DNA of 64,000 nt from Acholoe squamosa (lineage: Eukaryota; Annelida; Polychaeta; Phyllodocida; Polynoidae). The stretch spans positions 70,504,002-70,568,001 of the forward strand of contig OX439039.1 in assembly GCA_949317995.1 (NCBI GenBank). The letters are read 5' to 3'. Shown here piece by piece: positions 1 to 9,782 of this stretch. The stretch's first letter is position 1. Every line of letters begins with the position of its first letter. A program made the translations under genes and the position numbers. The notes under the pieces are model-generated. The model did not search any database. It was not told the DNA's origin and worked only from the letters and a program-made list of their open reading frames with translations.

Positions 1-175
1 GGGGGCTCTCATTCCCTATGTTAATTTTAACAATTTCTATGTCCTCTGTCTCTGTCACTTAAAGATCTTTTTGTTCACTATCAATTCGACAAAATTACCA
101 TGTCTCCTGTCGATTTCAATAAATACCCATGTCATCATGTCAAATTCTATTCATTAGTCCAGACCCATATGTACT
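1..175. repeat. CATGTC-rich repeat, partial copy
   Basis: Phrases such as CATGTCTCCTGTCGATTT and CCCATGTCATCATGTC recur here. The same vocabulary (CATGTCACATGTCGATTTTAAG) appears at 10165-10570 and, on the opposite strand, at 54432-54681, so this is a truncated copy of a dispersed family. No gene is visible. The copy runs off the window start. Confidence 0.5.
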
Positions 176-209
176 CAAGTGATGCTGTTTATATATGGAC
201 ACTAATAAT

Positions 210-237
210 GTGAGTGGTCATTATCTAATAACATGGG
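210..237. mobile_element. Left end of a Harbinger-type MITE interrupted by the gypsy element
   Basis: The sequence from GTGAGTGGTCATTATC to ACATGGG matches the terminal repeat GGGAGTGGTCATTATTTATCA of the MITEs at 18547, 22007, 52141 and 56251. Its partner half lies beyond the gypsy element at 5362-5599. Bases 233-237 (ATGGG) are the left copy of the gypsy target duplication. Confidence 0.75.
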
Positions 238-421
238 TGTTGCGAGATCCGCGTCACTCGCGACTACCGCGCAGTGCGGCCGCATGGTGTTAAAAGTAGA
301 TACTACTGTAACTAACGTTGTAACCGTACTTCCGCATTTCCGTTATTAAAACAACTGTTGTTCCGGCCATGTCGTCGTCCACATGAGTTTCTCACTGAGC
401 AGATAAACCCATCTTAAAACA
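238..421 (+). repeat. 5' LTR of the gypsy element
   Basis: This 184-bp copy begins TGTTGCGAGATCC and ends ATCTTAAAACA. It is identical to 5178-5361. It should carry the U3 promoter, but no convincing TATA box can be assigned by eye. Confidence 0.95.
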
Positions 422-440
422 TGATGTCAGAAGTGAGGAT
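422..440 (+). promoter_or_regulatory. Primer binding site, tRNA-Leu type
   Basis: TGATGTCAGAAGTGAGGAT begins immediately after the 5' LTR. It nearly matches the complement of a eukaryotic tRNA-Leu 3' end (TGGTGTCAGAAGTGGGAT), with two differences near the start and one extra base. It would prime minus-strand synthesis. Confidence 0.8.
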
Positions 441-936
441 TTTTTTTTGACCATCTGCCAGTGGAAACAACAACAATGAACAACTAGACTTTAGTCAATA
501 ATGTGAGAGTATTTTTGAGGGTGGATGGCAGGTTGGTAAGGAGATATTTGTGGGTGAATTTCAACAATTGAGACAACAACACTGGACCACCGGTAAGGCT
601 GAATATTTTATTCCTAGTCAGTCAAGTCAAGTCTACAAGTCAGTCAAGTCAACATATTCAGTCAAAGTCAAGTCACTGTCAACCTGTGGTTATTGTCAGA
701 TACAAATTGTGCCGTATTTGACATTGTCAAGTCCATGTAAAGACAATTGATGTAGTCACCCTACTTCACCAAACCTTGCCACTCTATACCTAAGTCCCTC
801 AAATAAGCCGCCAAGTCTAGTAGGTGCCTGTCTACGGTGGTACGCGCTAGTGTGTAACAGTCAAGTCAGTCAAGAGAATCAGTGACATTTTTCTTAATAC
901 ATACAAAGCACTAGTAGGCCTACCCACCTTGTCAAA
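441..936 (+). other. Gypsy 5' leader with GTCAA-type short repeats
   Basis: This is the untranslated leader between primer site and gag start. Bases 617-680 hold many copies of AGTCA and GTCAA words. The only small frame (550-750) is built from these repeats, and I do not call it a gene. Confidence 0.6.
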
Positions 937-3900
937 ATGCCTAAATATCAGCCGCCAGAGCCATTCGACTTCACTAAACCGGCATCATGGCCGGATTGGA
1001 AAACCAGGTTTTCTCGTTATTTTATTCTCGAGAAGATCCGTGATGAGGAGCCGGACGTGCAAGTTTCAGCCCTGGTATATACTATGGGCCGCCAGGCTGA
1101 ACATATCTACAAGTCTTTTAAGTTTGCCGCACGCCCCGAGCCCACAGACGACGAGCCCGATCCGGTCGACCCGAAAGACGATTTCGAAACAGTTTTGAAG
1201 AAATTTGACGACTATTTTGTCCCGCGGAAGAACACCATCCACGAGCGAACAAAATTCTACCAGCGCTCGCAGAAACAAGGTGAGTCAGTCGAATGCTTCG
1301 TAAGAAATCTGCATGAGCTTGCAGAGCACTGCAACTTCGAGGAGAAGGAAGACGAACATATCCGCGATCGTTTAATCGCCGGAATGTTAGACAAGGAGCT
1401 ATCTCGCGAATTGCAGATGGAGCAAGACACCTTGACGCTTGCAACAGCTACCGATAAAGCGCGACACAAGGAGCTCGTGGAGTCGACCCAGAAGGAAGAC
1501 ACGTCAGTCAATGCCGTCCACAATAGAAGCCAGGGATACAAAAAGTCAACGCGTCAGCCACAGTCAAATCAAGGTCAGTCAAGGTCAAGGTCAGGAGGTC
1601 AGTCGAAGCAGAAGTGCCCAAATTGTGGATACGTGCACAGGTCGCCAGGGCCCAATGCCTGCCCTGCGATCGGGAAAACGTGCAAGTCCTGCCAGAAAGT
1701 CGGACACTTTGCCTCAATGTGTCGTAATAAGAGCGTCAGAGAAGTCTACGACGATACCGAGGGAGAAGCCCAGTTTTGTGGTGCGGTGAACTTTGACAAC
1801 TTCATCGGTGCCATAGACTGCGACGACAGTGGCTCAGCCTGGAAAGTCACACTAGACCTCGGAACGTCATCCGAGACGTTCAAGATAGACACGGGTGCAG
1901 ACGTCTCCATAATGTCCTATTTGAACTACCTCAAAGTGAAGCCGCGACCACCCCTAAAAGACGTCAAAGTCAAATTGTCAAGCCCGGGGGGTCCACTCAG
2001 TTGTCAAGGACAGTTCATCGCCAACACCGTCTACAAGGGCCAGAAGTACAACTTCCGTGTCCTAGTCGTGGACGGATCCGGCGAGAGTCTCCTAGGACGA
2101 GGAGTCGCCCATCGCATGAACTTAGTCATGCGCATCCAAGCCGTCAGTCAGGACATCGGATGCCTCGAAACAGATCCAGTCAAGATCGTACTTCGAGACG
2201 ATGCCCAGCCAGTCGCCGTCAACGTCGCCAGACGTATCCCCTTTCCCTTGGTCGAGAAGGTGAGGGAGGAGATAAAGCGCCTAACGTCTCTAGGCATAGT
2301 AAGGAAGATCACCAAGCCAACACCATGGTGTGCTCCCATGGTACCAGTCCTGAAGAAGTCCGGCAAGGTCCGCCTCTGCGTAGACCTGAAGAAGCTGAAT
2401 GTCAACGTCCAACGAGAACGCTTCGTCCTGCCGACCTTGGATGATCTAACCTCTAGACTCACAGGCGCTGCAAGGTTTTCATGCCTCGACGCAGCAAGCG
2501 GATTCTACCAGATCCCGCTAGACGAGCGGAGTCAAGAGCTGACTACTTTCATCACTCCGTTCGGTCGCTACTGCTTCCGACGCCTGCCATTTGGCATCAC
2601 ATCAGCCCCCGAGATCTTCATGCGGAAGATGCTCGAAGCCCTGGAGGGGTTAGATGGAGTCTTCATTTACATGGATGACATCCTTGTATATGGGAAGGAC
2701 GACGCTGAGCATGACGATCGCCTGTCCAAAGTCGTCAGGACACTCGATCGTGTCGGTCTTAAGTTAAACCATGACAAATGCTCATATAAGAAGAAGGAGC
2801 TCAAGTTCCTTGGGCACGTCTTCAGTCAAGATGGCATTCGGGCAGACCCCGATAAAGTCCAAGCCATAAACCAGATGCCGCCGCCTACATCTGTCACCCT
2901 GCTACGTCAGTTCATGGGAATGGTGCACTACCTCGGATCATACCTGCCCCACCTGAACTCAGTCACCGGTCCACTGAATGATTTACTGAAGTCAGACCGA
3001 GAGTGGACCTGGGATGCAGCGCAGGAAGAAGCCTTCCGTGCGACAAAACAGCTGATCGCTTCAACGCCTGTTCTGTCGTACTATGACGTCACCAAACCAG
3101 TCATCGTCAGTGCCGATGCCAGCTCTTATGGCCTAGGAGGAGTCCTCCTACAAGAGCATGGCAGAGCGGTGAAACCAATTGCCTACTGCTCTCGGACACT
3201 GACCACCAGCGAGAAGAGATACGCCCAGATCGAGAAGGAGTGTCTGGCCAGCGTCTGGGCGTGCGAGAAATTCGACCGATACATCCGCGGACATGGAAAC
3301 GTCACGGTCCTCACGGATCATAAGCCGCTTGTGCCACTCATCAACACCAAAGACCTGGACGAAGTGCCTCTGAGATGTCAGAGACTACTCATGAGGTTGA
3401 TGAGGTACAACATCAATGCCAAGCATGTCCCGGGTAAAGAGATGCTAATCTCAGACGCACTCTCGCGGAGTCCACTTGTCTCGACCCTGTCCTCAACAGT
3501 CGAGGATATAGAAATGCATGTCCAGTCGGTCGAGTCAACCCTTCCTGCATCAGACGCCAAGAAGGAGGAGCTTCGCACTGCAACAACCAATGACCCGGTC
3601 CTCCAGTCAGCTATCGTCTACACACTGACTGGGTGGCCGAAATACGAGAAGAATGTCCCAGACAACCTCAAGAGCCTGTATGCACATCGTGCATCACTGT
3701 CAGTCACAGATGGACTACTTGTGTTCGCCTCAAGGATTGTCATTCCAACTTCCATGAGGCCGGAAATACTTGCTCGAGTCCACGACGGTCACCAAGGAAT
3801 CACCAAATGCCTCGAGAGAGCACGTCTCGGTGTTTGGTGGCCTGGAATCACTAATGACATCAAGAGAATAGTTAGCATGTGCAGCCACTGCACTGAGCAC

Positions 3901-4848
3901 AAGCCGACACAGAAGCGCGAGCCGCTCATGTCTACACCATTGCCACAAGGGCCTTGGTTGCGAGTCGGAGTAGATCTATTTGTCTTCAAAGGGAAGGACT
4001 ATCTAGTCATGTGCGACTACTACTCCAGGTGGATAGAGGTCCTCGCCTTAACGTCTACCACCACCACAGCCGTCACTGGACGTATGAAGGACGCTGTCGC
4101 CCGTTTCGGTGTGCCACTAGAAATAGTATCCGACAACGGTCCGCAGTTTTCGTCAGCCGAATTCGCCGAATTTTCGGCAAAGTATGTGTTTAACCACATT
4201 ACCTCTAGTCCATACCTGCCCAATTCCAACGGGGAGGCAGAAAGAGCTGTCTACACAGCTAAACAAATGCTGAGTCAGAAAGACCCATGGCTCGCTTTGT
4301 TAGTATACAGAGACACCCCTATAGCAGCTACAGGTGCCAGCCCGTCCCAGCTTATGATGGGTAGACACCTACGTACAACCCTTCCAGTACCATCAGCTAC
4401 TCTGGAGCCCGTATGGCCTAGCCGTGAAACGATCCTCGCTAGGGACCAGAGGTACAAATCCTCCACCTCTAGGTCATACAACCAGCATCATGGTGCTAAG
4501 CCACTCCAGCCGCTTGTCCCAGGTCAACCTGTCCTGGTCAAGACAGATTCCCAGAAGGGCTGGACGGAGAAGGGCATCGTTCAAGGAGAAGCCGACACTC
4601 CAAGGTCGTATACCATCGAGACCAAGTCAGGTGCCCAACGGAGAAACCGCCGACACCTAATGGAGATGCCTCCTATGGCCACTGCCACAGTCCTACCGTC
4701 AGGCAGTGCCATACCACCACCTGCTATCATGACTGAGCGACCGCCAGTCGCAAACAGCCCTGTGTCTTCACCACCCAAGACACCCGATGAGCCTCGTCGC
4801 TCAAACCGGGCTACCAAAAAGCCTACTCGTCTAATTGAGTCAGTCTAG
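937..4848 (+). CDS. gag-pol: Gag-Pol polyprotein of the gypsy element
   Basis: One open frame of 1303 residues. Gag covers about residues 1-265 and ends in two zinc knuckles: C227-C230-H234-C242 (unusual spacing) and C249-C252-H257-C262 (classic CCHC). The aspartic protease active site DTGAD is at 318-322. Reverse transcriptase follows, with YMDD near 577, then RNase H (ADASSYGLGG). The integrase has an HHCC finger (HDGHQG...CSHC) and a D, D, E core with DN near 1065 and the E of NGEAER near 1100. Order PR-RT-RH-IN identifies Ty3/gypsy. Gag and Pol share a frame with no stop or frameshift, so cleavage by the protease must set their ratio. No envelope gene follows. The start follows TCAAA and is the first ATG of the frame. 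Confidence 0.95.
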   Translation: MPKYQPPEPFDFTKPASWPDWKTRFSRYFILEKIRDEEPDVQVSALVYTMGRQAEHIYKSFKFAARPEPTDDEPDPVDPKDDFETVLKKFDDYFVPRKNTIHERTKFYQRSQKQGESVECFVRNLHELAEHCNFEEKEDEHIRDRLIAGMLDKELSRELQMEQDTLTLATATDKARHKELVESTQKEDTSVNAVHNRSQGYKKSTRQPQSNQGQSRSRSGGQSKQKCPNCGYVHRSPGPNACPAIGKTCKSCQKVGHFASMCRNKSVREVYDDTEGEAQFCGAVNFDNFIGAIDCDDSGSAWKVTLDLGTSSETFKIDTGADVSIMSYLNYLKVKPRPPLKDVKVKLSSPGGPLSCQGQFIANTVYKGQKYNFRVLVVDGSGESLLGRGVAHRMNLVMRIQAVSQDIGCLETDPVKIVLRDDAQPVAVNVARRIPFPLVEKVREEIKRLTSLGIVRKITKPTPWCAPMVPVLKKSGKVRLCVDLKKLNVNVQRERFVLPTLDDLTSRLTGAARFSCLDAASGFYQIPLDERSQELTTFITPFGRYCFRRLPFGITSAPEIFMRKMLEALEGLDGVFIYMDDILVYGKDDAEHDDRLSKVVRTLDRVGLKLNHDKCSYKKKELKFLGHVFSQDGIRADPDKVQAINQMPPPTSVTLLRQFMGMVHYLGSYLPHLNSVTGPLNDLLKSDREWTWDAAQEEAFRATKQLIASTPVLSYYDVTKPVIVSADASSYGLGGVLLQEHGRAVKPIAYCSRTLTTSEKRYAQIEKECLASVWACEKFDRYIRGHGNVTVLTDHKPLVPLINTKDLDEVPLRCQRLLMRLMRYNINAKHVPGKEMLISDALSRSPLVSTLSSTVEDIEMHVQSVESTLPASDAKKEELRTATTNDPVLQSAIVYTLTGWPKYEKNVPDNLKSLYAHRASLSVTDGLLVFASRIVIPTSMRPEILARVHDGHQGITKCLERARLGVWWPGITNDIKRIVSMCSHCTEHKPTQKREPLMSTPLPQGPWLRVGVDLFVFKGKDYLVMCDYYSRWIEVLALTSTTTTAVTGRMKDAVARFGVPLEIVSDNGPQFSSAEFAEFSAKYVFNHITSSPYLPNSNGEAERAVYTAKQMLSQKDPWLALLVYRDTPIAATGASPSQLMMGRHLRTTLPVPSATLEPVWPSRETILARDQRYKSSTSRSYNQHHGAKPLQPLVPGQPVLVKTDSQKGWTEKGIVQGEADTPRSYTIETKSGAQRRNRRHLMEMPPMATATVLPSGSAIPPPAIMTERPPVANSPVSSPPKTPDEPRRSNRATKKPTRLIESV

Positions 4849-5166
4849 GGGAACCTATGGTAAAGATAGGTTAGAGGGTGACGTACTGGAGACCGCTCCC
4901 CTCGAGTTTAGTTTAGCTTATTCATATTGATATTTTAATACATCCTGATATAGACTGTTACCAAGAACACTTGCCAAGTCATATGAGTTATTGTTAAACA
5001 GTCATAACATTGCCAGTATTCATAAACATTTATTACAGAGACTTACAGTCATTGAACATTGAACAGTCATTTTCATGTTTATCATAGACTATACTGGTGC
5101 TATCAAAGTATATCTTTCTCTAAGAGATTCAAGGACAGTGTATCCAGACAATAACATTATTATCTT

Positions 5167-5177
5167 AAAGGGGGAGA
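5167..5177 (+). promoter_or_regulatory. Polypurine tract of the gypsy element
   Basis: AAAGGGGGAGA directly abuts the 3' LTR, as expected for the plus-strand primer. The preceding 3' untranslated stretch (4849-5166) is AT-rich and has no other feature I can support. Confidence 0.85.
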
Positions 5178-5361
5178 TGTTGCGAGATCCGCGTCACTCG
5201 CGACTACCGCGCAGTGCGGCCGCATGGTGTTAAAAGTAGATACTACTGTAACTAACGTTGTAACCGTACTTCCGCATTTCCGTTATTAAAACAACTGTTG
5301 TTCCGGCCATGTCGTCGTCCACATGAGTTTCTCACTGAGCAGATAAACCCATCTTAAAACA
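5178..5361 (+). repeat. 3' LTR of the gypsy element
   Basis: This copy is identical to 238-421 over all 184 bases and is followed by the target duplication ATGGG at 5362-5366. Confidence 0.95.
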
Positions 5362-5599
5362 ATGGGGGTGGTGACTTTTCGTGGCAACGCGCAAATTAGA
5401 TAACGCCCCCATCAACAGTGGTCAAAACTCTTTGCATACCCGTGCCAGTGCAGAAAATTCTCATGCCCCCATTTGATGTAGTAGCGGGTGGACCTTTCTA
5501 AAAAGAGGCTTCTACCACCCCCTCGGGGGAGATCAAAAGTTTTTTACTGACCCCCCCCCCCTTAATCCCACCCGCTGTTGATGAATAACGACTACTCTA
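5362..5599. mobile_element. Right part of the Harbinger-type MITE split by the gypsy element
   Basis: It contains family landmarks seen in intact copies: GTAGTAGCGGG, CTAAAAAGAGG, a C-run, and the end CTGTTGATGAATAACGACTACTC. That end pairs with the left terminus at 210-237. It is more diverged than the copies at 18547, 22007, 52141 and 56251, so it is older. Confidence 0.7.
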
Positions 5600-6699
5600 C
5601 ACCATACAGTTTCCCGATTCACAAATTTATGTAGCTCAAGACATCGATGGGGTTAATGTCAATTATCAAAAAATATGCACACATGTACCAAACGTACCGG
5701 TACATGTCACAGCATACTCAATGAGAACTCATACCGGTAGTGCTGATCATATATTTTACATAGGGGTATAATTCTAAGACAGAGAAATGTGAATAATATT
5801 ACTCACCTAGGCCTAGGTGATGTTGTCACATTACACCATAATATCCCTCTTGAAGAGATACACAAGAGAAGGAAACCCCTTCCAGGAGGGTCACTTCACT
5901 TTCAACGTTGGGACAGCAGGCGGTCACATGAACACTTTGGTCATATGACTCCAGCAGCTGAACTTTGGTACTCACGTGACCGTGATGGAGATAACTTTCA
6001 CATAGTCATAGAGCTTACACACGGGTGGTGATAACAGTGACATGGGATCATAAGTGTCCAGAGATAACAAGTCACAAGTTACCACATTAATGTAACACCA
6101 TCCACATTGACAAATGTGTAGATTAGACCCTCACACACTCTGTATTACTATTCCTACAATATTAGCCTACAGCAGTGTGGTGTGTATTGGCAGGGTGTAT
6201 GGGTTTGCACACATTAAAGTAGGACACAGCTCCGGCTCCCTGCCCAGGAAATCCCCTGTATCCTTGAACTTTAAGCAGGGCTCAGCTCCCTGTGCTTGTG
6301 GTGCCTGCTGCCTCTCACTGAGTGCCGTGTGGCTCTCAGCACCACTCCACAATACACCACTGTTGACGCTGCCAAACCCAGTACCGGGAGTATATGACGA
6401 ATAATACATACAATATAGACGACCCCTACTGACCCAGTGGGTGGAGGTGGGTGGGCGGGACTGGCAGGCACTAACTGGGTCACACAGTATGGCAAGCCGT
6501 CAGTGCATTATTCACAGATTTTCAACAAAATACAATGCATTACGACTTGGTGAAAACAAATACTTAATTTGAGGCCTAAAATAGTAATAAACAAAATTTG
6601 TTCTAAACAAGTTAAATTTGTTCATCAAACAATGGAAGAATTACCACTCTCCAGATGTGTTTGTTACAGCTATCAAACTTTTATTTTACAAATGTATAA
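5600..6699. other. Intergenic, no gene recognised
   Basis: Mixed unique-looking sequence. Short frames at 5789-6031 and 6114-6404 show no domain, no splice support and no start context that would make them convincing. CCGGTACATGTC and TACCGGTAG words around 5696-5740 form a weak palindrome only. Confidence 0.4.
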
Positions 6700-6840
6700 G
6701 GGGCTGTGTACAAATGACGTCATGCATTTTTGGGCCATTTTTGACCCCCCCCTCCCCCCTTGTCATGTTTCGTCATACAACACTTGACCCCCCTCAGCAT
6801 GACATCATGCAGAGAGATACCCCCCCCCCCCAAAGTGCAT
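6700..6840 (+). repeat. TGACGTCA repeat, copy 1
   Basis: Begins GGGGCTGTGTACAAATGACGTCATGC, then a C-rich block, TTGTCATGTTTCGTCATAC, and a second TGACATCATGC near the end. Three further copies lie at 6894-7043 (same strand), 8277-8398 and 9675-9780 (opposite strand). Confidence 0.75.
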
Positions 6841-6893
6841 GAATAGTGAAGGCCTATAGGCTATAAACAAATTAAAATGGTTCAAAGGGACAT

Positions 6894-7043
6894 GGGGCTG
6901 TGTACAAATGACGTCATGCTTATTTTGGCCATTTTAGACCCCCCCTCCCCCCCTTGTCATGTTTCGTCATACAATGCTTGATCCCCCCCTTAACATGAAG
7001 TCATGCAGAGATACCACCCCCCCCCCCCGGCCCAAAGTACATG
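6894..7043 (+). repeat. TGACGTCA repeat, copy 2
   Basis: Closely matches copy 1, from GGGGCTGTGTACAAATGACG to AAAGTACATGAA, including the central TTGTCATGTTTCGTCATACA. The two copies are in tandem, about 50 bp apart. Confidence 0.75.
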
Positions 7044-7554
7044 AAGAGAGTATAGCAAATTGAGATGGTTCAAAGGGACATGTATACATACATATTGGGT
7101 TAACGTAATGGTGCTGGAAAAAGGTGGGGCTTTTTCCACTGTCCCTGGTCCAAAACCGTGCTGGGCTAATAATGGGTGTGAATTGGTAAGGCCTAAAAAA
7201 TATTGTTGTGTTCAGGTAATCGGTCGAAAAAAAAAATTAGAAGTTCTAGAAGCGCCAACCTTAAAAAAACAACCCTACCTACTACCTACCATAATTTTTT
7301 CGACCTTTATTATATCCATGGGGGTAAATGGTTTGGGGTAGATGTCTGGGGGTAAATGTCCATGGGGGTAAATGGTTTGGGGGTAGAAGTCTGGGGGCAA
7401 ATATCCAGGGGGTAAATGTCCTGTTACCTCACATCCTCATGAGAGGTAAAGGAAAGGAAATAAGAGAAGAAATCAGATCTAGCCGACAGTTACAGTGGCT
7501 TCACTGAATTACAAGTGTAACATTACAAGTGTGGTAATATGATTACACATATAT
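7044..7554. other. Intergenic with a GGGGGTAAATG tandem tract
   Basis: Bases 7316-7421 hold about two imperfect units of 48 bp built on CATGGGGGTAAATGGTTTGG. Bases 7190-7230 (GGCCTAAAAAA and GTTGTGTTCAGGTAAT) resemble the terminus of the MITE at 58501-58825. No gene is seen. Confidence 0.45.
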
Positions 7555-7651
7555 AATTAAGGTCACACTTACAAAACAATCATTTTACTGTAAGGCATAA
7601 CCCCTAGAGTCCCATTCAGAAAAAGCAGAGAATAAGCTGTTTGTTTCCAAG

Positions 7652-7908
7652 GGACAGTTTGTGATTTATCAACAGGGGGAGCAGGATGCGGATTGAGGGG
7701 GGAGGGAAGAAAAAAATTTTGACACCTCAAAGTGGGGAAGGGGGCAGAGAGAAATGTTATGCCTTTTCTGTGAACTACTGTAGAACAGGAGGGATGATCA
7801 GGGCAATCTGTCTGAGGGGGAGGGGGTCATAAAATTTTCAGATTTCTTCACGTCTGTATGGCAATCTACCCCACCCCTCAGGCCTGTTGATGAGTAATGA
7901 GCAATCCC
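7652..7908. mobile_element. Diverged Harbinger-type MITE
   Basis: The ends GGGACAGTTTGTGATTTATC and TGTTGATGAGTAATGAGCAA are degenerate versions of the family termini. The right flank is TAA and the left flank CAA, fitting a worn 3-bp TWA duplication. Confidence 0.6.
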
Positions 7909-8276
7909 TAAATTACCAATGGGTTTTTGAAGTGTGAAATTTATCAAATAGAATAGAAGTTGGGTCATTTGAATCTTTCTACTGAATTCTCAATGCCAGG
8001 GTACTTCTTACCCACATAGATCAACCTATATATGGGGTCCTTTGGTTAAATGAGTCCAACTAAAAGGGCATTTCAAAGTGGTATTGGGCCTGGGTTAGAG
8101 GTAAGATAGAGTAGTGGACCAACACTGACACTGATGGCAGTGACAATCATTGAGTGGGATGTCTGAGGAAAGCATGCCTGTATAGGTAATATATATTTCA
8201 TAACAGATGAATGCATTAAACTTCCCTACCTTTACAAATCATTTTTTCTTGCCAAAACTGAAGCAACTTGCAGTTT

Positions 8277-8398
8277 TTTTTCATGACATGATGTCATGCA
8301 GCCCATGACCCCCCATCCCCCCCTTGTCATGCTTGGTCATGGGGAGTGGGACCCCCCCTCCCCCCCTCCTGCATGACGTCATTTGTACACAGCCCCCA
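8277..8398 (-). repeat. TGACGTCA repeat, copy 3 (inverted)
   Basis: On the minus strand it reads GGGGCTGTGTACAAATGACG, C/G-rich blocks and TGCATGACATCATG, as in copies 1 and 2. Confidence 0.7.
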
Positions 8399-8400
8399 TA

Positions 8401-9109
8401 TAGTGGGTGTGAATTGCCAATAAAGGATAACATGCATGCAAAGTGAAAAAAAGAACTAGCACTGATCAACAAATGAACAGAGAAACATGCCAAACACTGT
8501 CAGCTTATATAATGTATGGGTCCCTATATGCAGGATGTACCATTTCCGTGCCTTGTAGTTGTAGGGGCTCATAGAGCGTTATATATAGTGTTAGCTCCCT
8601 ATTTGAGAGGGCGGGTCGATCGGTGAGGTTACCACCGGTAGGACCAGAGGTCGCTTCGATCTCTGGCCGCTATGTGCCGGTTGCACTAACCCAAGCTAAC
8701 TTGTCTGGTTTTACTTGATATTGACATATCTCGAATGAAACCGAAGTTATATAAGAACTCGAACCATTACATAGTTATACAAAGAGTACTATGGTAGTGA
8801 TCATACACAAGTATTTCCTGTCACAAAAGGGCTTAAAAACTGTCTAGATCAATAGTCCAATACAGTTAATAGTCTGCCTTCTTTACAGTGAAAGTTGTAC
8901 ACTTGTCAGCGAAGAGAAAATCAAGAACACTTATTATTAAGGATCATATAGTTCAAGAGCTTGAATGTATTGATATATTGAATGTATTGATTTAATTTGT
9001 AACTTTAACCATATACAAGTGTACTAGAAATAGGTTTCAGGGAGAACTACTCTGAACTTAGTGAGTGGCCTAATAGAAAAAAACAACTCAGAAAGCATCA
9101 CAAATTCTC
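8401..9109. other. Intergenic, no gene recognised
   Basis: AT-rich sequence with no long frame. Bases 8540-8700 are GC-richer (GAGGGCGGGTCGATCGG) but show no tRNA fold or coding signal that I can support. Confidence 0.4.
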
Positions 9110-9782
9110 AGGAGACCATCGATTGCAATCATAGTTCCAATTTGTGACCTTACAAAGCAATCGAGTCACCTCAGCATTTTACTCTAGAATCTGCAAATAA
9201 GTTGAGTCCGATAGAGTTCCATTCAGACAAAGATGTAGAGAGTAAGCTTGGGGGGAGGTCCCCTTTACATCTCCCTTGACACCTCAAGAAGGAGGGGGGG
9301 GGGAATATCACACCTTTTCAAATAGAAGCCTGTGGATGACTATGGATGCTGCCCTGAGCACCAGGAGCAGTTCAGGGGTGTTTTAGATGCATCATTTAGA
9401 TCCTGAGGGCAGCAGTGGCCCTTTTCAAAAAGGGTTAAATTGGTATAGGTAGGATAGAGTAGTAGTGCCCCCCTTATAGTGGCCTGGACATCACCTTGAT
9501 TTTATACTGACATTGATGGCAGTGACACTCATTGAGTGAGAAGTCTGAGGAATGCATGCATGTAGGGCCTATAGGTAATAAATTTATGTCAGATGAATGC
9601 ATTAGACTTCCCTACCTTTAAAAATCTTTTTACAAAAGTTTTTGTTCTTGCCAAAACCAAAGCATATTGTGATTTCTTGATGACATGTCATGCAGCCCAT
9701 GACCCCCCCTCCCCCTTGTCATACTTGGTCATGGCAAGTGGGACCCCCCCTCCTACATGACATCATTTGTACACAGCCCCTA
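9110..9782 (+). repeat. Duplicated block, copy 2, with TGACGTCA repeat copy 4 at its end
   Basis: Collinear with 7555-8400 but shorter, missing most of the MITE. The last 105 bases (9675-9780) are an inverted TGACGTCA-family copy, here with the core mutated to TGACATCA, ending TTTGTACACAGCCCC. Confidence 0.6.

Larger units (their letters stand above)
238..5361 (+). mobile_element. Complete Ty3/gypsy LTR retrotransposon, Mag/Steamer-like
   Basis: The element is 5,124 bp long. It has two 184-bp LTRs that are identical base for base, begin TG and end CA, and are flanked by the 5-bp duplication ATGGG (233-237 and 5362-5366). A tRNA-Leu-like primer binding site touches the 5' LTR, a polypurine tract touches the 3' LTR, and one uninterrupted gag-pol frame fills the interior. 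Short LTRs, a single fused gag-pol frame and a Leu-type primer site are typical of the Mag lineage, which includes the bivalve Steamer element; that lineage call is inference. Identical LTRs and an open frame point to very recent insertion. It landed inside an older MITE. Confidence 0.95.
7555..8400 (+). repeat. Duplicated block, copy 1
   Basis: Shares an ordered series of phrases with 9110-9782: CCCATTCAGA with AGAGAATAAGCT, TAAGATAGAGTAGT, GATGGCAGTGACA, TTGAGTG, CAGATGAATGCATTA, CTTCCCTACCTTTA and CTTGCCAAAAC. Both copies end with an inverted TGACGTCA repeat. Copy 1 also contains the diverged MITE at 7652-7908. Confidence 0.65.

Noticed and set aside
1118-4817. Many antisense frames across gag-pol
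   Set aside because: They are shadows of the GC-richer gag-pol coding strand with no independent motifs.
5789-6031. 80-residue frame
   Set aside because: No recognisable motif or splice context; AT-rich intergenic region beside a MITE.
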